From: Diploptera punctata | Lineage: Eukaryota > Arthropoda > Insecta > Blattodea > Blaberidae | Direction of reading: 5' to 3' | Assembly: GCA_030220185.1 (NCBI GenBank) | Contig: JASPKZ010007251.1 | Location: 880,501 to 944,500, forward strand | DNA: 64,000 bases | Part shown: piece after piece, positions 1-12,195 of the stretch | Numbering within the stretch: the stretch's first letter is position 1 | Layout of the letters: every line of letters begins with the position of its first letter | Position numbers and translations under genes: made by a program | Notes under the pieces: model-generated | Seen by the model: the letters and a program-made list of their open reading frames with translations, nothing else | Databases searched by the model: none | Told to the model about the DNA's origin: nothing

Positions 1-231
1 GAGGCAATGTAGGATCATATGATCACCAAATGGCTTGAGGAATAGAAGCAGCTGCACTTTCTGAAGGGATAGTGAGTGTGATGAAGATGAAGCAGAGGAC
101 CTGTCTGCCACTGAGTCTCATGAACTGGACAGGATATTTCTGCTGCCTTCAGCCCCCTAGGCAAGATTTTTTGTTATGAGTAGTATATAAGTTTATAATA
201 AGATTAATAAGTAATGTCATCAACACTTTTA
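1..231. other. Unassigned sequence at window edge
   Basis: I see no intact gene. One reading contains an acidic stretch like SECDEDEAEDLSATES that could be TE-derived, but I cannot name it. Confidence 0.3.
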
Positions 232-605
232 AAATTCATACTAAAGCACCGTTGAGGTTATGTAATAAGATTAAATATAAAATTAGTACCTAGTAAGTCA
301 GTTGTCCTCAACTAAATTATTAAATAGTTCCAGTATGGAGGCCTTTCAAAATCACTGTTTCATCTTCTGCATTTTAACTGGTACTGACGTTGTTGTACAG
401 CTTGTACAACGGGTTTATGTCAGACCTACTCAATGAAAACATACCCACTGACATAAACCCGTTGTACAACCTGTACAACATCAGTACCAGTTAAAATGCA
501 GAAGATGAAACAGTGATTTTGAAAGGCCTCCATATTGGAATTATTTAATAATTTAGTCGAGGGCGACTGACTTACCAGGTACCAATTTTATGTTTAACAT
601 CTTAA
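232..605. repeat. PLE-type fold-back module, AGGCCT family
   Basis: Arms of about 170 bp around a short spacer near 420-440 are near-perfect inverted copies. Each arm carries GAAAGGCCTCC preceded by CAGAAGAT and a short helix, resembling a hammerhead core with one changed base. A second copy lies at 48655-48950. Confidence 0.7.
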
Positions 606-1120
606 GTAATGTCATGATAAATTCTCTAGCCACAAATTTATCTAGAGGATTTGGAAATCATGAGTAAGATTTGGTAAGACTATTCCATGAACAAAATTAA
701 GTGACTGAATATTCTCCTGAGGACTTCCCTTTCCCATGTGTTGAGGAAGTTTTCATCTTTTTTTGTAAAGGGAACCAACTGGTGAATTTTAATGTTTTTT
801 TTCATCTGATTGTTTTTAAAATATTATCACATACATTATGTGCTTATGTAAGTGTTTCTGTGAAGTTTGGTGTTTATAACTAGAATAGTTTCAGAATTAT
901 GATTTTTTAAATATTTTCTAAAAATACTCCTTACGATGCATTTTTAAATATTCTCTCATGAAATTTGAGATTTAGAGTCGTTACGATTCCACTAAACACA
1001 TTTGCTATGCAAAAAAAAAAGTTCAAAAAGGGAGAATACTGCTTATTTTTCATCTTTAAAAAAATTATTTGTTTTTTTTTTATCCACTCTCATGCATTTC
1101 CACCTCAATTTAAAAGAATA
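600..1120. other. Mostly unassigned; fragment of the 3.1-kb/61.3-kb repeat family
   Basis: Positions 630-710 (ttatctaga...tttggaaatca) match the termini of the repeat at 3035-4195. The rest is AT-rich with no supported gene. Confidence 0.4.
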
Positions 1121-1300
1121 TGCAAATACATTAGTCTCTACTCAAATTACTTCCAATCACTGGTGAGCTGACTCACCGTGAGCAAGTGCAAAGATCAAAT
1201 TAGCTTCCCACTAACTGGTCATGCATGAAAGTCATTTTTTTAATATTGGCAAGAAATTGCCCAGAATTCTAGTAACTGCATAGCAAATTTTAGACTAGTA
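1120..1300. mobile_element. PIF/Harbinger-like fragment
   Basis: It shares tctactcaaattacttcc, ggtcatgcatga and cccagaattct with the ends of the elements at 22587-23137 and 44681-45288. Only one end survives. Confidence 0.6.
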
Positions 1301-1827
1301 AGTGCATAGCAAATTTGAATTAGCATATATTGGAGAGTCTAACCACAAAATTTCACTTTGATAGCATAAAAATTGCATTGTAAGGAGCATTTGAAGTTTT
1401 GGAAAATGTCAAAAAATGGAAACAAAAAAAAACACATCAATGTTTAAGTAGTAATGCTCACCACATGTGCAAGGGTAATACTTGACAGATTCATTTTTGC
1501 TCCTACAATTAAAAATTTTCACATGAAAATGATCCTAAAGTATCAGAGTTATTAAAAAGCAAATAAAAAATGCAATTTTTTTTTTCAAAATTTTCACCAT
1601 TCAGTGCCCGTAATATCCAAGTTTCTTAGCCATACATTACTACTGATTTTATTATAGTTTTATATGCCTACAACTTAAGCTTAATTGATACTAATGAAGA
1701 TCTTAAACATTTTTGGATGCTATAATAGCATTTGTTTCCTGCCACTAGTCTTACTTTGATTTCTTCTTTAAAATCATTGTTTTTAGTAATGATGCCACCT
1801 AGATATTTAAATTGTTCTACCCTCTGA
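1300..1827. other. Unassigned AT-rich sequence
   Basis: No gene, RNA or recognisable repeat was supported. The later part resembles the poorly conserved 5' flank of LINE fragments. Confidence 0.3.
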
Positions 1828-2880
1828 TTCTTACTTACTTACTAATTCACTGGCACTATCAAACTCGTAGGTTCATAGCCGCGCAGACATAAGCTCTCCA
1901 TACATCCCTATCCTGAGCTAATGCTTTCCAATCATTCCATGTATAATCTACTTCCCTCAAATCATAGTTAATGTTATTCCCCCACCTCATTCTTGGTCTA
2001 CCAACTGGGCGTTTTCCCTCTGGCTTTCCTACAAGAAGCTTCCATGCACGTCTTTCATTCCCCATACGCACAACAGGTCCTGCCCATCGCAGTCTACAAG
2101 ACTTAACTGTTCTTATTATATCTGGCCTCCTATAAAGACCATGTAGTTCATTGTTATGTAATCTTCTCCATCCACCTGTTTGTTCATCTCTCTTTGGTCC
2201 AAAAATTTTCCTAAGTATTTTTATTCTTAAATACTCGTAATCTCTTTTCCTCCCTTAAAGTAAGAGTCCATGTTTTGCACCCATATAATATAACTGGTAG
2301 AATAATAGTTTTATATATTTTCAGTTTAACGTTTTTTGAAAGGAGTTGGGACATCAAAGGTCTCTGCAATGCATAATAGCACGTATTTCCAGAATTGAGC
2401 CTATGTTTAATTTCTTTGTGCATCTCATTCCTATTTGTGATTATTGTTCCTAGGTATTTGAATTCAGCCACTTCTTCAAAATTTCCCTCATTTGTCATTA
2501 GCTGTCCATTTCCATTATATAATGTATTTCTACGTGTGACCATATATTTATTTTAATGATATTTACTTCAAGTCCTGATTTCTTGGTGTTACTCAATAGT
2601 GTGTGTGTGTGTTGTCCTTTAGTATCTTGTCGCTATTGGCTAATGGTACTACATCATCAGCATAAACTAACAGCTTATTAATACCATTGAGTTGTAGGCC
2701 TTCCTCATCCTCTAAAGATTTGATGGCATGCTCTAGTACAAAATTAAATAGTAGAGGAGATAGTGCTTCTCCTTGCTTCAACCCATTCGTTCCACCCTCT
2801 GATATCCGTCAAAATGTTGTGTCATTTCCCCATCTTGTTCTATTTCTTGTGTTAACCAGATATTTCGTATGACTCTAGTA
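1828..2880 (-). mobile_element. RTE-like LINE, 3' part
   Basis: Broken reading frames on the minus strand give reverse transcriptase with YADD (LLVYADDVV, 2781-2593), the thumb region [13 protein letters not shown] (2543-2211) and the tail GRPRMRW...DVWRAYV (2071-1859). The 3' end carries a (GTAA)n tail at 1828-1850, the form used by this family at 25.7, 47.0, 52.8 and 61.2 kb. Stops and frameshifts make it inactive. Confidence 0.85.
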
Positions 2881-3034
2881 TTATGTCATGCATTCCTTAT
2901 ACTCTCCATCTCATCAGCTCTTAGCTATAAATCTTTGCAGACTGGTAAAAACGCTGGGATAAGTGCATTGTATCCAAAGGAGACTAGTATGAGAAGAACA
3001 ATCAGAATTCTGAGGATGAGTGAAGATATATTGC

Positions 3035-4195
3035 CAAAAAAAATGATCATAAGTAATGCCACGAGTGATTTCCAAATTTATCTAGATAATTTGGAAATCA
3101 AGAGTGGCATTTGTTAGGACTATTTAACGAATAAAATTAAGCTGTTTACTCACAAATCATTGTTTAACTATAGTTATTTTAAAATATTTATATATTTAAT
3201 GTAAACGGCAATGTTTGAAAACAAATCAGAAATGTGAGGTTATGTTCATTCACTGCTGCTTGATCATATTATTTATTGCCAAATAAGATCGCAATATTGT
3301 AAGAGTGCACCCAAGTGGAGAAATAATGAAACATGTCAAACTATATATCATAATCAACATTATGGGTTATTCATTTATTTTTTAGTAAAAACTCAGTAAA
3401 ATCAAGGAATCTTTTCATTATTTGCTATATTCAATGTATTTATTGGAGATAAATAATGCTTTGACCTGTTCAGAACATTAAAAAGGAGGAGCTTTCTTTA
3501 TCACAAAAGCAGGAGCTGATAAAGAGCGAGGTGAAACACGACTGTTATTGTTTGTAAAAAGTCGGGTTATATGTCTCAGATGAATTCTTCTAAGTTCCAC
3601 AGAATCGCAGTGCGCATGCGCGAGTTGCTGTAATGGTTAATATAGCCTCCGGTAGATGGCTCTGCAGTCGGCATTACCAACTTTGGGAATAAATTTCCAA
3701 ATGCAAAAAAAAAAATGGACGTTAACTAACTTGCCATTTCCTAACTAAAGAAAACAATTTACATCCATATTATTTATTCCCAAATGCTTAAAAAAATGGA
3801 CGTAAACCAACTTCCCATTTTCCTAACGTAACAAAACAATTTACATGCATACTATTTAATGAACTATAAACTAATTTTACGTATGCTAACACTAAATATG
3901 GTTTGAAATTATTTTCAAATGGTGGCAACGTTGGAACAACATGGGAAAGTAGCAAGCAAGTAATTTATCCACGATCATGTTTTACGTAAATATATAAATA
4001 TAAAATATTGTAAAGAAAGCTTGAAGATCATTGGAAAATGTTTAAAACAGTACAAAACGTGTTTACAAGTATTTAGGGCATTTGTGGCATAAGAGTGTAA
4101 GTGTAGAATTGTGAGAGACATAAAACCTACCACATCCCAAAATTCATTGAAACGTGATTGGTCATTGGCTAGCATTTGTGGCATGAGTTAAATAG
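3035..4195. repeat. Unclassified ~1.1-kb repeat with subterminal hairpin
   Basis: Positions 3120-3545 and 4140-4190 recur inverted at 61240-61764. The end has a hairpin (tttccaaattt...ttggaaatc, 3060-3105) with its partner at 62325-62400. No coding part is recognised. Confidence 0.65.
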
Positions 4196-4229
4196 TCATG
4201 TTTATTGAACAGCCCTCATATAAAGGATT

Positions 4230-5040
4230 TTTTTTTATTATTCCGGCTTTTACAATGAATATACATTTTTCCAGTACCCATGTTCACAGTTAACTACACA
4301 TTTGTTTCAACACATTTTTCCATTCTTGTCTGTTCATCCATATATCTTCTTCTATTTCCCATTCCCTCTTAGTTTCATTGATTCCCTGAATCCACGTAAT
4401 ATTTGGTCTACCCTTCTTCCATCCTTCTAATGTGTCCGTACCGATTTAATTGTTTCTTCTTTATAAAATCTAATTTTGAATATTGTACCTGCATTTTTTC
4501 TTTTATATATGAATTTCTGATTTTATCCTTCCTAGATATTCTTGCAGCACATCTCCAGTTGTCCATTTCAGTGGCGAGCAATTTTTTTTTCATTTGTGCA
4601 TTTAAAGCCCACACATCAGCTCCATAGGTAATAATGCTTCTGATTATTGTATTAAAAATAGTTTTTTTTTGTTTCTTTGAAGATATGTTTGTCCCATACT
4701 ATTCCATTTAGGGCAGATATAGCATACTTTCCTATATTGATCCTGTTTCTTGTTTTCCATCTTTAGTAATTTTAATTCCCAAATACTTATATTCTTCAGT
4801 GTATTTAATTGTCCCTAAATTTTCTTCTAGTATTAAATCTTGAGGAAGATCCCCTATTGTCATATATCTAGATTTATCCATATTGATCTTTAAACCCCAT
4901 AAACTATATTCTTGTATTAATTTTCTAGTGAGGTATTCTATATCTTCAAATTCTTGAGCCAATATCAATTGGTCATCTGCAAACTGGAGTGTATATATTG
5001 TTGAATTATCATCTAGTGGTATTCCCATTGGTTTACATTT
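4230..5040 (-). mobile_element. LINE fragment with FADD reverse transcriptase
   Basis: The minus strand gives LQFADDQLILAQEFEDIEYL (5028-4732) and KYLGIKITKDG, then after a frameshift RDKIRNSYIKEKMQV and RYGHIRRMEEG (4614-4408). This is the palm and thumb of a non-LTR reverse transcriptase from a family different from the RTE-like copies. It is truncated and broken. Confidence 0.8.
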
Positions 5041-6468
5041 AAAGGATAATGTTGGGAAATATTAAAGGTAAACAGAAACAAATCATAGTTATTAAAAACA
5101 ACAAGTTCTTTATAAAACTATTTGTTAAGTATATTTACAACAAGTAAAAGTTTTTATATACATAATGTTTTCGTAAAATGCTGTCATACAGTAACATCTA
5201 AGTGTGCAACACTTCATTCATATACTTTTTTGTTTTAAATATACTGTCACATGTCTCCCATTTGCTAGAGGAAACTTGCAACCATGGAATTTAATACAGT
5301 TAGAGAATAACACACATTCAACAGTAATACTTGTCAGATACATTTATTAATTTAACACTAGCGGAATTTACCTTTTGTACAATCTGAAATATAATTTAGT
5401 CTAACACAGTAATAATACATATTTACAAAAAAATAATATATATACACATGTAATTTGCAACAAAAACATTCTCTGTGCTTCCTATTAAATGGCCGCACTG
5501 CACTAGATTTATGTAAATTATGTCTCAAAATTTGGCCCAAAATTTAATATATACAAATGGTAGTGTATCATAAATCATCATAACAAATTTTTTATGTAAT
5601 TAATGGTGGAATATTAAATGAGTATGTATATTAGGTGTAAAATTGAAAGGCAGTTGTTCCATCGTGTTTAAATCCTAACTCTGTCCCAAATTCTGAGACA
5701 CAAATTAAAAAAAAAAAAGGCTTCGAACAATGTTACATATAGACTTTCACCTAAGTATATATAATTATATAATATATAAACAGTACTGTTTGCAACCAAC
5801 ATGATAACAAATTTTTATTGTGCTATTATTCTGTGCAGTTGAGCTGTGCGTTTGTTGTGCTTGTAGGCCTGATAATGAAGTTCATATATTTAATGCTTCA
5901 TTTAAAAAGAGGGCTATTCTATCCAATGTATCAGTCTACAAATCTTGCAACAGAGAACAAGTGACTAGCTAGTAACAATATCGATACTTATTAGATAACA
6001 TTGGTTACAATTCGTACTAGCGACATGTTTCCCAATATGTTTTTTCAAGCTTTTGCTATAGCTAATTGCCAACATGTTTATTCAGGTTAGATTAGATTAG
6101 ATATGTACTTGGAGACTTCTTTTATTTTTTGCATGTTTCTCATAATTGGCTATTCTAGTACAAACTCATTGCAATGAAAATTCTGTACATACTAGTAATG
6201 AATAAAAGCTACGAAAATAGTAATTGCATAAATAAAAGACAGATGCTAGGTTTTTATAAAAATATGACCAACATTTCATAGATTAAATGTTGTTATATAG
6301 GATTTAATTCTATTGAGAGCCCTCTCAAGTTCAATTTCTGTCAGCCTCCTGTTCGAGCAATGACTAATAGACATCTTCCATTATTAAAATAGTGTATTTT
6401 AGATTATTTTTATTTTGACTTCTTATTCAATTTTATGACTTACTTTGCTTTTTTAAAAAAACCATATA
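5041..6468. other. Unassigned AT-rich sequence
   Basis: No gene or recognised repeat was supported in this 1.4-kb stretch. Confidence 0.3.
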
Positions 6469-7072
6469 CAGTAAAACCTGTCTATGAAGGATCATGACAG
6501 TTCCTTAAATATATTTCCGCCTTGGCAGTTTTCCTTCTTATAAAAGGTTCCCAAATTACAGGCTTGAATTTTCTCACGCAATGTAAGGGTTTTACATACA
6601 CGTTTTAAAGACATAATGTATTGACTGAAATACAGACAAATGAGTGTATGTAACACAGCTCAGTTTGCACGGCAATACAAAACTTTATTACACAAAAGCG
6701 AGAAGGAACTCAATTACAGGAAGACTGAAGAGTTCCCAACTCCTCGCAGGTAACGTAAGCAGGCAAGGGTATCTCCGCAATACAATGGCAACACAAGAAG
6801 GTAAAACGATATAATGCAGAAAGCGTCAATTGCAGAATTTTCACATGTGGTCATTAATACTGTAATTAGAATGTGCTTAAAAATAATTTTCCGTCTTACT
6901 GAGGTAAAAATTAACTTTGGTACTTAAAAAAACCATTCCATTTCCTCATTATAAAGGTACCTGGCTTATACAGGATGATTTTACATATAAAATAGTATAC
7001 CATTCTGGAGATTTTTTTCCATCTCTACAGGTTTCCTCCTTATAAAGGTTCCGGTTAAGACAGGTTTTACTG
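6469..7072. mobile_element. Pogo/mariner-type MITE
   Basis: The terminal inverted repeats are CAGTAAAACCTGTCT at the left and AGACAGGTTTTACTG at the right, bounded by TA on both sides (6467-6468, 7073-7074). TIRs starting CAGT with TA duplication are typical of pogo-like Tc1/mariner elements. The 604-bp interior has no transposase. Confidence 0.8.
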
Positions 7073-7339
7073 TAAATGCTTTTAAAATTCATTACATAAC
7101 ACAGTTGAGATTATTGTATTATAGGTTAAAACAACAAAACTTGTTAAAAATTCCCAACATTATTATATGAAAATAAAACTTGTACTGAGAACTCAAGATA
7201 TCCTCATCTAAAATTAAGGTTATTTTAAAACACCCTGTAGACTTTACGGAACATGTTCCATCATCAGATGTTAAAAATGGTATTGAACAAAGTTTAGGTA
7301 GAATTTTTTATCACTCACCTCATATTGATCTTCTTATTT

Positions 7340-7390
7340 GACTATAAACTAGTTTTGGAACATAGTTTCTGTTCCATCCTCAGTATCGTC
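7340..7390 (-). ncRNA. Hammerhead-like copy, GAAA changed to AAAA
   Basis: It is the mirror arm of 7461-7511. CTGAGGA and both helices are kept, but the invariant G before AAA has become A, which should abolish cleavage. Confidence 0.6.
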
Positions 7391-7460
7391 ACGACCGTTT
7401 TTCAGTCTGTCGGTGGAAGGAGCGAAGGACGGCTCTTCAAGACGACAGAACAATGGTCGT

Positions 7461-7511
7461 GACGATACTGAGGATGGAACAGAAACTATGTTCTGAAACT
7501 AGTTTATAGTC
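7461..7511 (+). ncRNA. Hammerhead ribozyme candidate
   Basis: Core CTGAGGA is at 7468-7474 and GAAA at 7495-7498. Helix II is GGAACA/TGTTCT with one extra T after the core. Helix III is the palindrome ACTAGT (7498-7503), cleavage is expected after GTT at 7504, and helix I is GACGATA/TATAGTC with six of seven pairs. This is the best helix I in the window. Confidence 0.8.
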
Positions 7512-7600
7512 AAAGAAGATGATCAATATGAGGTGAGTGATAAAAAATTCTACCTAAATGAATATACCTCAAAGTGTGAATTCCTAAAATAAGTAATTGA

Positions 7601-7984
7601 ACAAAGTGTTTTAAAAGAAATCTAATGTTTAGTTGAGAATTACTGAGATCTCAGGTATCTTTTGTATTTCAATGTATTAAATTGAATTTTAACATTCGCA
7701 ATGATGGACAATTATTATTTGAAAATAAAAATTAACATTGGAATTGAGATTTGAAGCTGTATGCTAACTTTACACTATTTTAGGCTTCTGATGAAATGTT
7801 GATTTTTCTTCCTCATATACAATTCTCTTTATTGTCATATGAGGAAGAAAAATTAGCATTTGCATCAGAATCCTGAAATAGTGTAATGGCTAGCACACTA
7901 GCGTACAAAGCTAGAAATTTTGGTTTCAAATCCCAATTCAGATTTTAATTTTTCTTTTCAAAATAATGTCTTTTATTGTTTTAA

Positions 7985-8017
<33 letters not shown>

Positions 8018-8887
8018 ACTATTCATGTACCACTACAATAATTTTTACATTTTTTGTTTGTTTTTTATTTGATTTTAAGTAGACTGATACGTTGCATAGA
8101 ATCTCCAAAAAAATTAATAGGATTATGCATTTTTTTTATTATTAGGTTAGCATAGCCTATCAAGAAATCCAAATTACTGATGACAAGGCTTTCACTGGGC
8201 TCTTGGTTTGAATGGAGTTGATGTAAAGGAGTGAATATTATAAGTCATTTGAGATTAGCCTATTATTGGATTTTTCTTTCATTATTCTTAAGGTAAGAAC
8301 ACGAGGTAAAATAAATTATGATTGGCTGTGATAAACAATCAAAGTGCCACAAAAAAGTAAGAAACTGACCTAAGTTCTCTGATCCTAAACAGATATCATC
8401 CTATGGTCAACCTCTCCTATTATGCTCTTCCATTTTTCCCTATCTCCTGTAAAATTAAACCTCTTGTGTTTTCACCACATCCCATATAGAATGTCATTTC
8501 AAAATTAATTTTTAATGCCCCATTTATCAATCAATCAATTTTCTAAAAATATATTCTGCATCATCATATTATAAAATCACATTACGATATAAAATTAGTA
8601 CCCCATATGGTGGCATCATCCTCAATTTAATTAGAATTTGTTTTTTAATATTAGATTTATGACTTCTCACCGAATGACAAATTAAATTTGAAGAGACAAA
8701 ATATGCTTCAATCAGGATTTGGACCCAATATCTCTGGTTCTGTACACAAGCACTTTTGCAATTTAAGCTATTAGGGATGCAATTTATTCGTAGATTTTTG
8801 TCTATATTAATATTATTTGATTAAAACTCAGCCCGGCCTAGCAAGCAACTTGAGATATAATTCTGAAGCTCAGAGAAACATACAGAT
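7601..8887. other. Unassigned, with inverted repeat and (CA)n
   Basis: There is an imperfect inverted repeat at about 7770-7885 (aggcttctgatgaaatg against catttgcatcagaatcct) and a (CA)n tract at 7985-8015. No gene was supported. Confidence 0.4.
7985..8015. repeat. (CA)n microsatellite
   Basis: About fifteen CA dinucleotides in a row. Confidence 0.95.
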
Positions 8888-8895
8888 ATAATCAT

Positions 8896-10401
8896 TAGAG
8901 CCAGGATTTGTATGCGAAACGCATGTTTTGTTTTACACATTAAAAAGTATGCAGAAATGATTTACATGTTAAGTGGTCCTTTCATAGACAATTTGACCAC
9001 TAATTGATAATGCACAGAATGCATATTCCGGGGAAAAATGCTCATTTTAGATTTTTAATGCATAAATGCATATTTTACTCCTAAATATGGTATTAAATTA
9101 TAATTTTCCATTTTGCTAATTACTAGTAATTAATTATCATCATCATCATGAACAAATTCGTTTTAGGCCATGTGGTCTGTACGGTAAACCTAGCGAAGAT
9201 GGTCTTGATCTTTCCACCGATGTTTTGGTCTTCCTTGGTCCCTATGTCCAGTTGGGGTATATTGGAATGCCAATTTTGGAAGTCTATTTCTTGCCATTCT
9301 CCTCAGATGATTTTTCCATTCTTGTTGGTATCTTTGTATATCTTCATTTAAACTTGTTACTCCAAGTTTTCCTCTGATAATAGTGTTCCTTTGGTGATCC
9401 AGTCTATTAACTCCTAACAATGATTGTAAGAAGCGCATTTGGCTTACTTGAAGTTTATGAGAGTTTCTTTTATTTAAAATCCAAATTCCACTTCCGTATT
9501 TTAGAGCAGCTTTTGATGTGATGTTATGTAATCTTAGTTTTGTCTCTGTCCTCATCTGTTTACCAAAATGTCTTCGTATTACCCCATTCATTTTATTATA
9601 TTTTTGTAATTTTGAATCAATGTCACTCTTATACTCTGCAAATACACTTCCTAAGTAAGAGAAATCTGACACTTGTTCTATAATTTATCCATCAATCTCA
9701 ATTTTCACCCGTTATATGTTTTTTTCCACACATTGCCATTGTTTTGGATTTTGAAGTGGAAATTTTCATATTATATTTGCTGGCAATTTTGAATAATTGA
9801 TACGCTGCTATTTGTAAGCTATCTTCGGAATCTGGTAATATTATTTGATCATAATTAATTTATTAATTATTAATTAATATTTTTTAAATTAATAAAGTCT
9901 CTGCAATCCATTGGATATAAGTGTAACATGTATATTTACATCTGTGTAAAAGGGGAACACCCATGCGCCTTGAGAAATAATATTACAGTATTGTTAAAAT
10001 CGCATTTAATAAACTTAATGAAGTATTAAATAAAAATCCTGGCTACAATAGCATTTGTCAAATTAGCAAAATGCTCTCTGGTGATAGTGTAAAAACTGTA
10101 ACCGAAGAGTAATTCACTGAAGAAGAACTGTGGTGTTTTTCACATGCACCTGTGACATCATGTGTTGTAGAAAGGACATTTTTATTGTATAAACAAACCC
10201 TTCTTCACTGAGACGAAGGAGCTTCACACATGAAAACAGCTTCCTTATCTACTGTAACAGCCAGAAATAAGCTAAGATTACCTACAAAGCAAATAATTTA
10301 TTTGATTTTATTACAATCTGTTTTTGCATATTTAGGGTGCATATTTTCTACATTCTTCATGCATATTTAGTAGTGTATTTTGCATACAAATCTGGGCTCT
10401 T
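8896..10401 (+). mobile_element. Decayed hAT transposon
   Basis: The ends are inverted (TAGAGCCAGGATTTGTATGC against GCATACAAATCTGGGCTCTT). An 8-bp near-identical duplication flanks them (ATAATCAT at 8888-8895, GTAATCAT at 10402-10409), the hAT size. At about 10010-10230 the translation SHAPVTSCVVERTFLLYKQ is the C-terminal hAT dimerisation region. Stops and the LINE insertion at 9120-9880 make it dead. Confidence 0.75.
9120..9880 (-). mobile_element. LINE 3' fragment inside the hAT element
   Basis: A 160-residue open frame (9672-9190) reads DFSYLGSVFAEYKSDID, then GSGIWILNKRNSHKLQVS and HLRRMARNRLPKLAF with GRPKHRWKDQ at the end. This is the thumb and C-terminal part of a non-LTR reverse transcriptase. 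A CAT repeat near 9137-9150 is its tail. Confidence 0.82.
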
Positions 10402-10484
10402 GTAATCATCATTGACATCATGTGTGTAAATAAACAGGCTTATTTTGATGTTACATTTTAAATTAACATGCTCCAGAATTGGAT

Positions 10485-10835
10485 ATAGTTTTATTTTACA
10501 AAGAAAAATTATATCTGAACTGGGAGTTAAATCCTGGACCTCTGACTCTGTACATCAGTGCTGTAACCGTTACGCCATTCAAACTTCCAATAGGAACATC
10601 AAATTTCTTTCCACTTATACAATTAATTCTGCTTTCATCCGAAGCAGATAGCCATCGCTATCAACAATGCCATCTTACAACTTATTTTCAAATTAATTGT
10701 ATAAGTGGAAAGAAATTTGACGTTTCTGTTGGAAGTTCAAATGGCATAACCGTTGACTGCACTGACGTACAGAGTCAGAGGTCCGGAGTTCGATTCCCAG
10801 TTTGAACGTAATTTTTCTTTCTAAAATAAAACAGG
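10485..10835. repeat. Fold-back repeat with paired tRNA-like ends
   Basis: A minus-strand tRNA-like unit (about 10510-10585) and a plus-strand one (about 10735-10805) flank arms that are inverted copies (ttctttccacttatacaatt against its complement). The outer ends are AGAAAAATTA/TAATTTTTCTTT. It is a divergent relative of the repeats at 40385-41110. Confidence 0.7.
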
Positions 10836-11007
10836 CATATGCCTATAGAAAAGAAAAGTAGAATAAAACTTTTTGAAATTTACTGTAGACCTTTTGGAAT
10901 CCAGTTTAATCATGGGCATAAGGTGTTATGTTACAGTAAATAACGTAACTCTTTCTGCTGATGATGGAACCAGATTACAAAATGCCTACAACAAGTTTTA
11001 ATCAAGT

Positions 11008-11371
11008 CAAGTGTCCACCGCTGTGGTCTCGAGGTAGCATGCTGCCTTGTCACGTAGCGGGCTTGGGACAAGTTTACTGGGTGAGGTTTTTTCGGGGTTT
11101 TTCCTCAACTGTAAGACAAATATCAGGTCAAATAACGGTCGCTGAACATCATCTGGCCATCATTATCATCAATGTCATATTCACCTCATTAGATTAAATT
11201 TAGGATTAAGGTCTCTCCTGGCGCAACATTACCCATCATCACCCATCATATTATCGGGGCAGCGTAACCCTGCCTTCCAGGTGCCCCAACCTCAGAAGTG
11301 GGTTACAATATGCCAATGCCAGGAGAGAATACCTGAAATGTCGAATGACAAACAGGTGGCATTGAAAAAAA
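11008..11371 (+). mobile_element. tRNA-derived SINE, family D
   Basis: It starts with a tRNA-like head (CACCGCTGTGGTCTCGAGGT...) and ends at an A run. A 15-bp duplication with one mismatch flanks it (aagttttaatcaagt at 10993, aagttttaattaagt at 11372). Other copies are at 45605, 60250 and 62738. Confidence 0.8.
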
Positions 11372-11386
11372 AAGTTTTAATTAAGT

Positions 11387-11785
11387 TGAGGATGATGGCA
11401 GCTTATGGTTATTAACTTTATATTGTAACTGATACCTCTACAAAATTTTAGCACACTTTTTATTAGAATAAAATTACATTAGTTTTTTGCTGAAATTTTG
11501 GTTTTTTAATTAAATTCATTTAATATGAACGGTAGGTGCCCAATTCATGGAAAAGCCTCATATACTCACAAGTTTTTTAAAAATATTTATTATATGAAAA
11601 ATTAGAAATTCAGATTTCTGACATTTTCATTGTTTATCAAATTCAGTCTAAATGAATGGATGAGAGCAAGAAGAAAAGATTCCATTTCAAGCTGAAAATA
11701 ATGATTATATGTTATTAATTTATATTTCGTTACCATTCAGGAATATAGACTTGCGTGGAAAGAACATGTCCAAAGGTTGGACCCC
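11387..11785. other. Unassigned
   Basis: AT-rich, with no gene or named repeat before the NUMT begins. Confidence 0.3.
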
Positions 11786-12195
11786 GCTAGTGGGGGTGGC
11801 TTTTTTAACATTGTTGGAACGTAAGGTTTTGGGCTATGTTCATATTCGTAAGGGTCCTAATAAGTTAGGGTTTATTGGTATTTTACAGCCTTTTAGAGAT
11901 GCTATTAAGTTATTTAGTAAGGAACAGACATTTCCTTTAACTTCTAATTATATTTCTTATTACAACGTATATAAGAGAAAAATTTGCGTCTAGATCGTAA
12001 CTCGCCTCGGTAGCTCAGTTGGTAGAGCACTTGGCCCGGAAAGCCAAGGGTCCCGGGTTCGAGTCCCGGTCTAGGCGAAAATTTTTCTCTTCAAATTATA
12101 TTTCTTATTATTTGGCTCCTATTTTTAGTTTATTTTGTCTTTGCTATTATGAATAATTTTTCCTTATTTAAGAGGTCTTTACTCATTTAAGTTGT
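11786..12195 (+). pseudogene. nad1: Nuclear mitochondrial insertion: nad1 N-terminal fragment
   Basis: From 11786 the translation [16 protein letters not shown], then RKGPNK and [16 protein letters not shown], is the start of NADH dehydrogenase subunit 1. After an insertion at 11963-12093 it resumes with LAPIFSLF. A one-base loss in a T run then shifts the frame; beyond it, LSLLLWMIFPYL reads only if TGA is Trp and ATA is Met, which is the invertebrate mitochondrial code. The copy is therefore a NUMT and is not translated. It ends near 12195. Confidence 0.92.
11963..12093 (+). mobile_element. tRNA-like retroposon inside the NUMT, 17-bp target duplication
   Basis: This 131-bp insertion splits nad1. 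The same 17 bases, aattatatttcttatta, flank it at 11946-11962 and 12094-12110. Inside is a tRNA-like fold (12002-12078) with Pol III A and B boxes. The ends are inverted, AGAGAAAAATTT against AAATTTTTCTCT. The minimal unit of the repeat family that recurs throughout the window is thus defined by a dated, clean insertion. Confidence 0.93.

Larger units (their letters stand above)
7273..7600. mobile_element. PLE-type fold-back module with hammerhead arms
   Basis: Two inverted arms meet near 7420. The outer ends read tatcactcacctcatat and atatgaggtgagtgata. The right end continues to the recurring end motif acctcaaagtgtgaattcct. Each arm holds a hammerhead-like core; only the right one is intact. 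Confidence 0.8.

Noticed and set aside
11709..11993. 94-codon open frame
   Set aside because: It joins flank, NUMT and retroposon sequence; it is not a gene.
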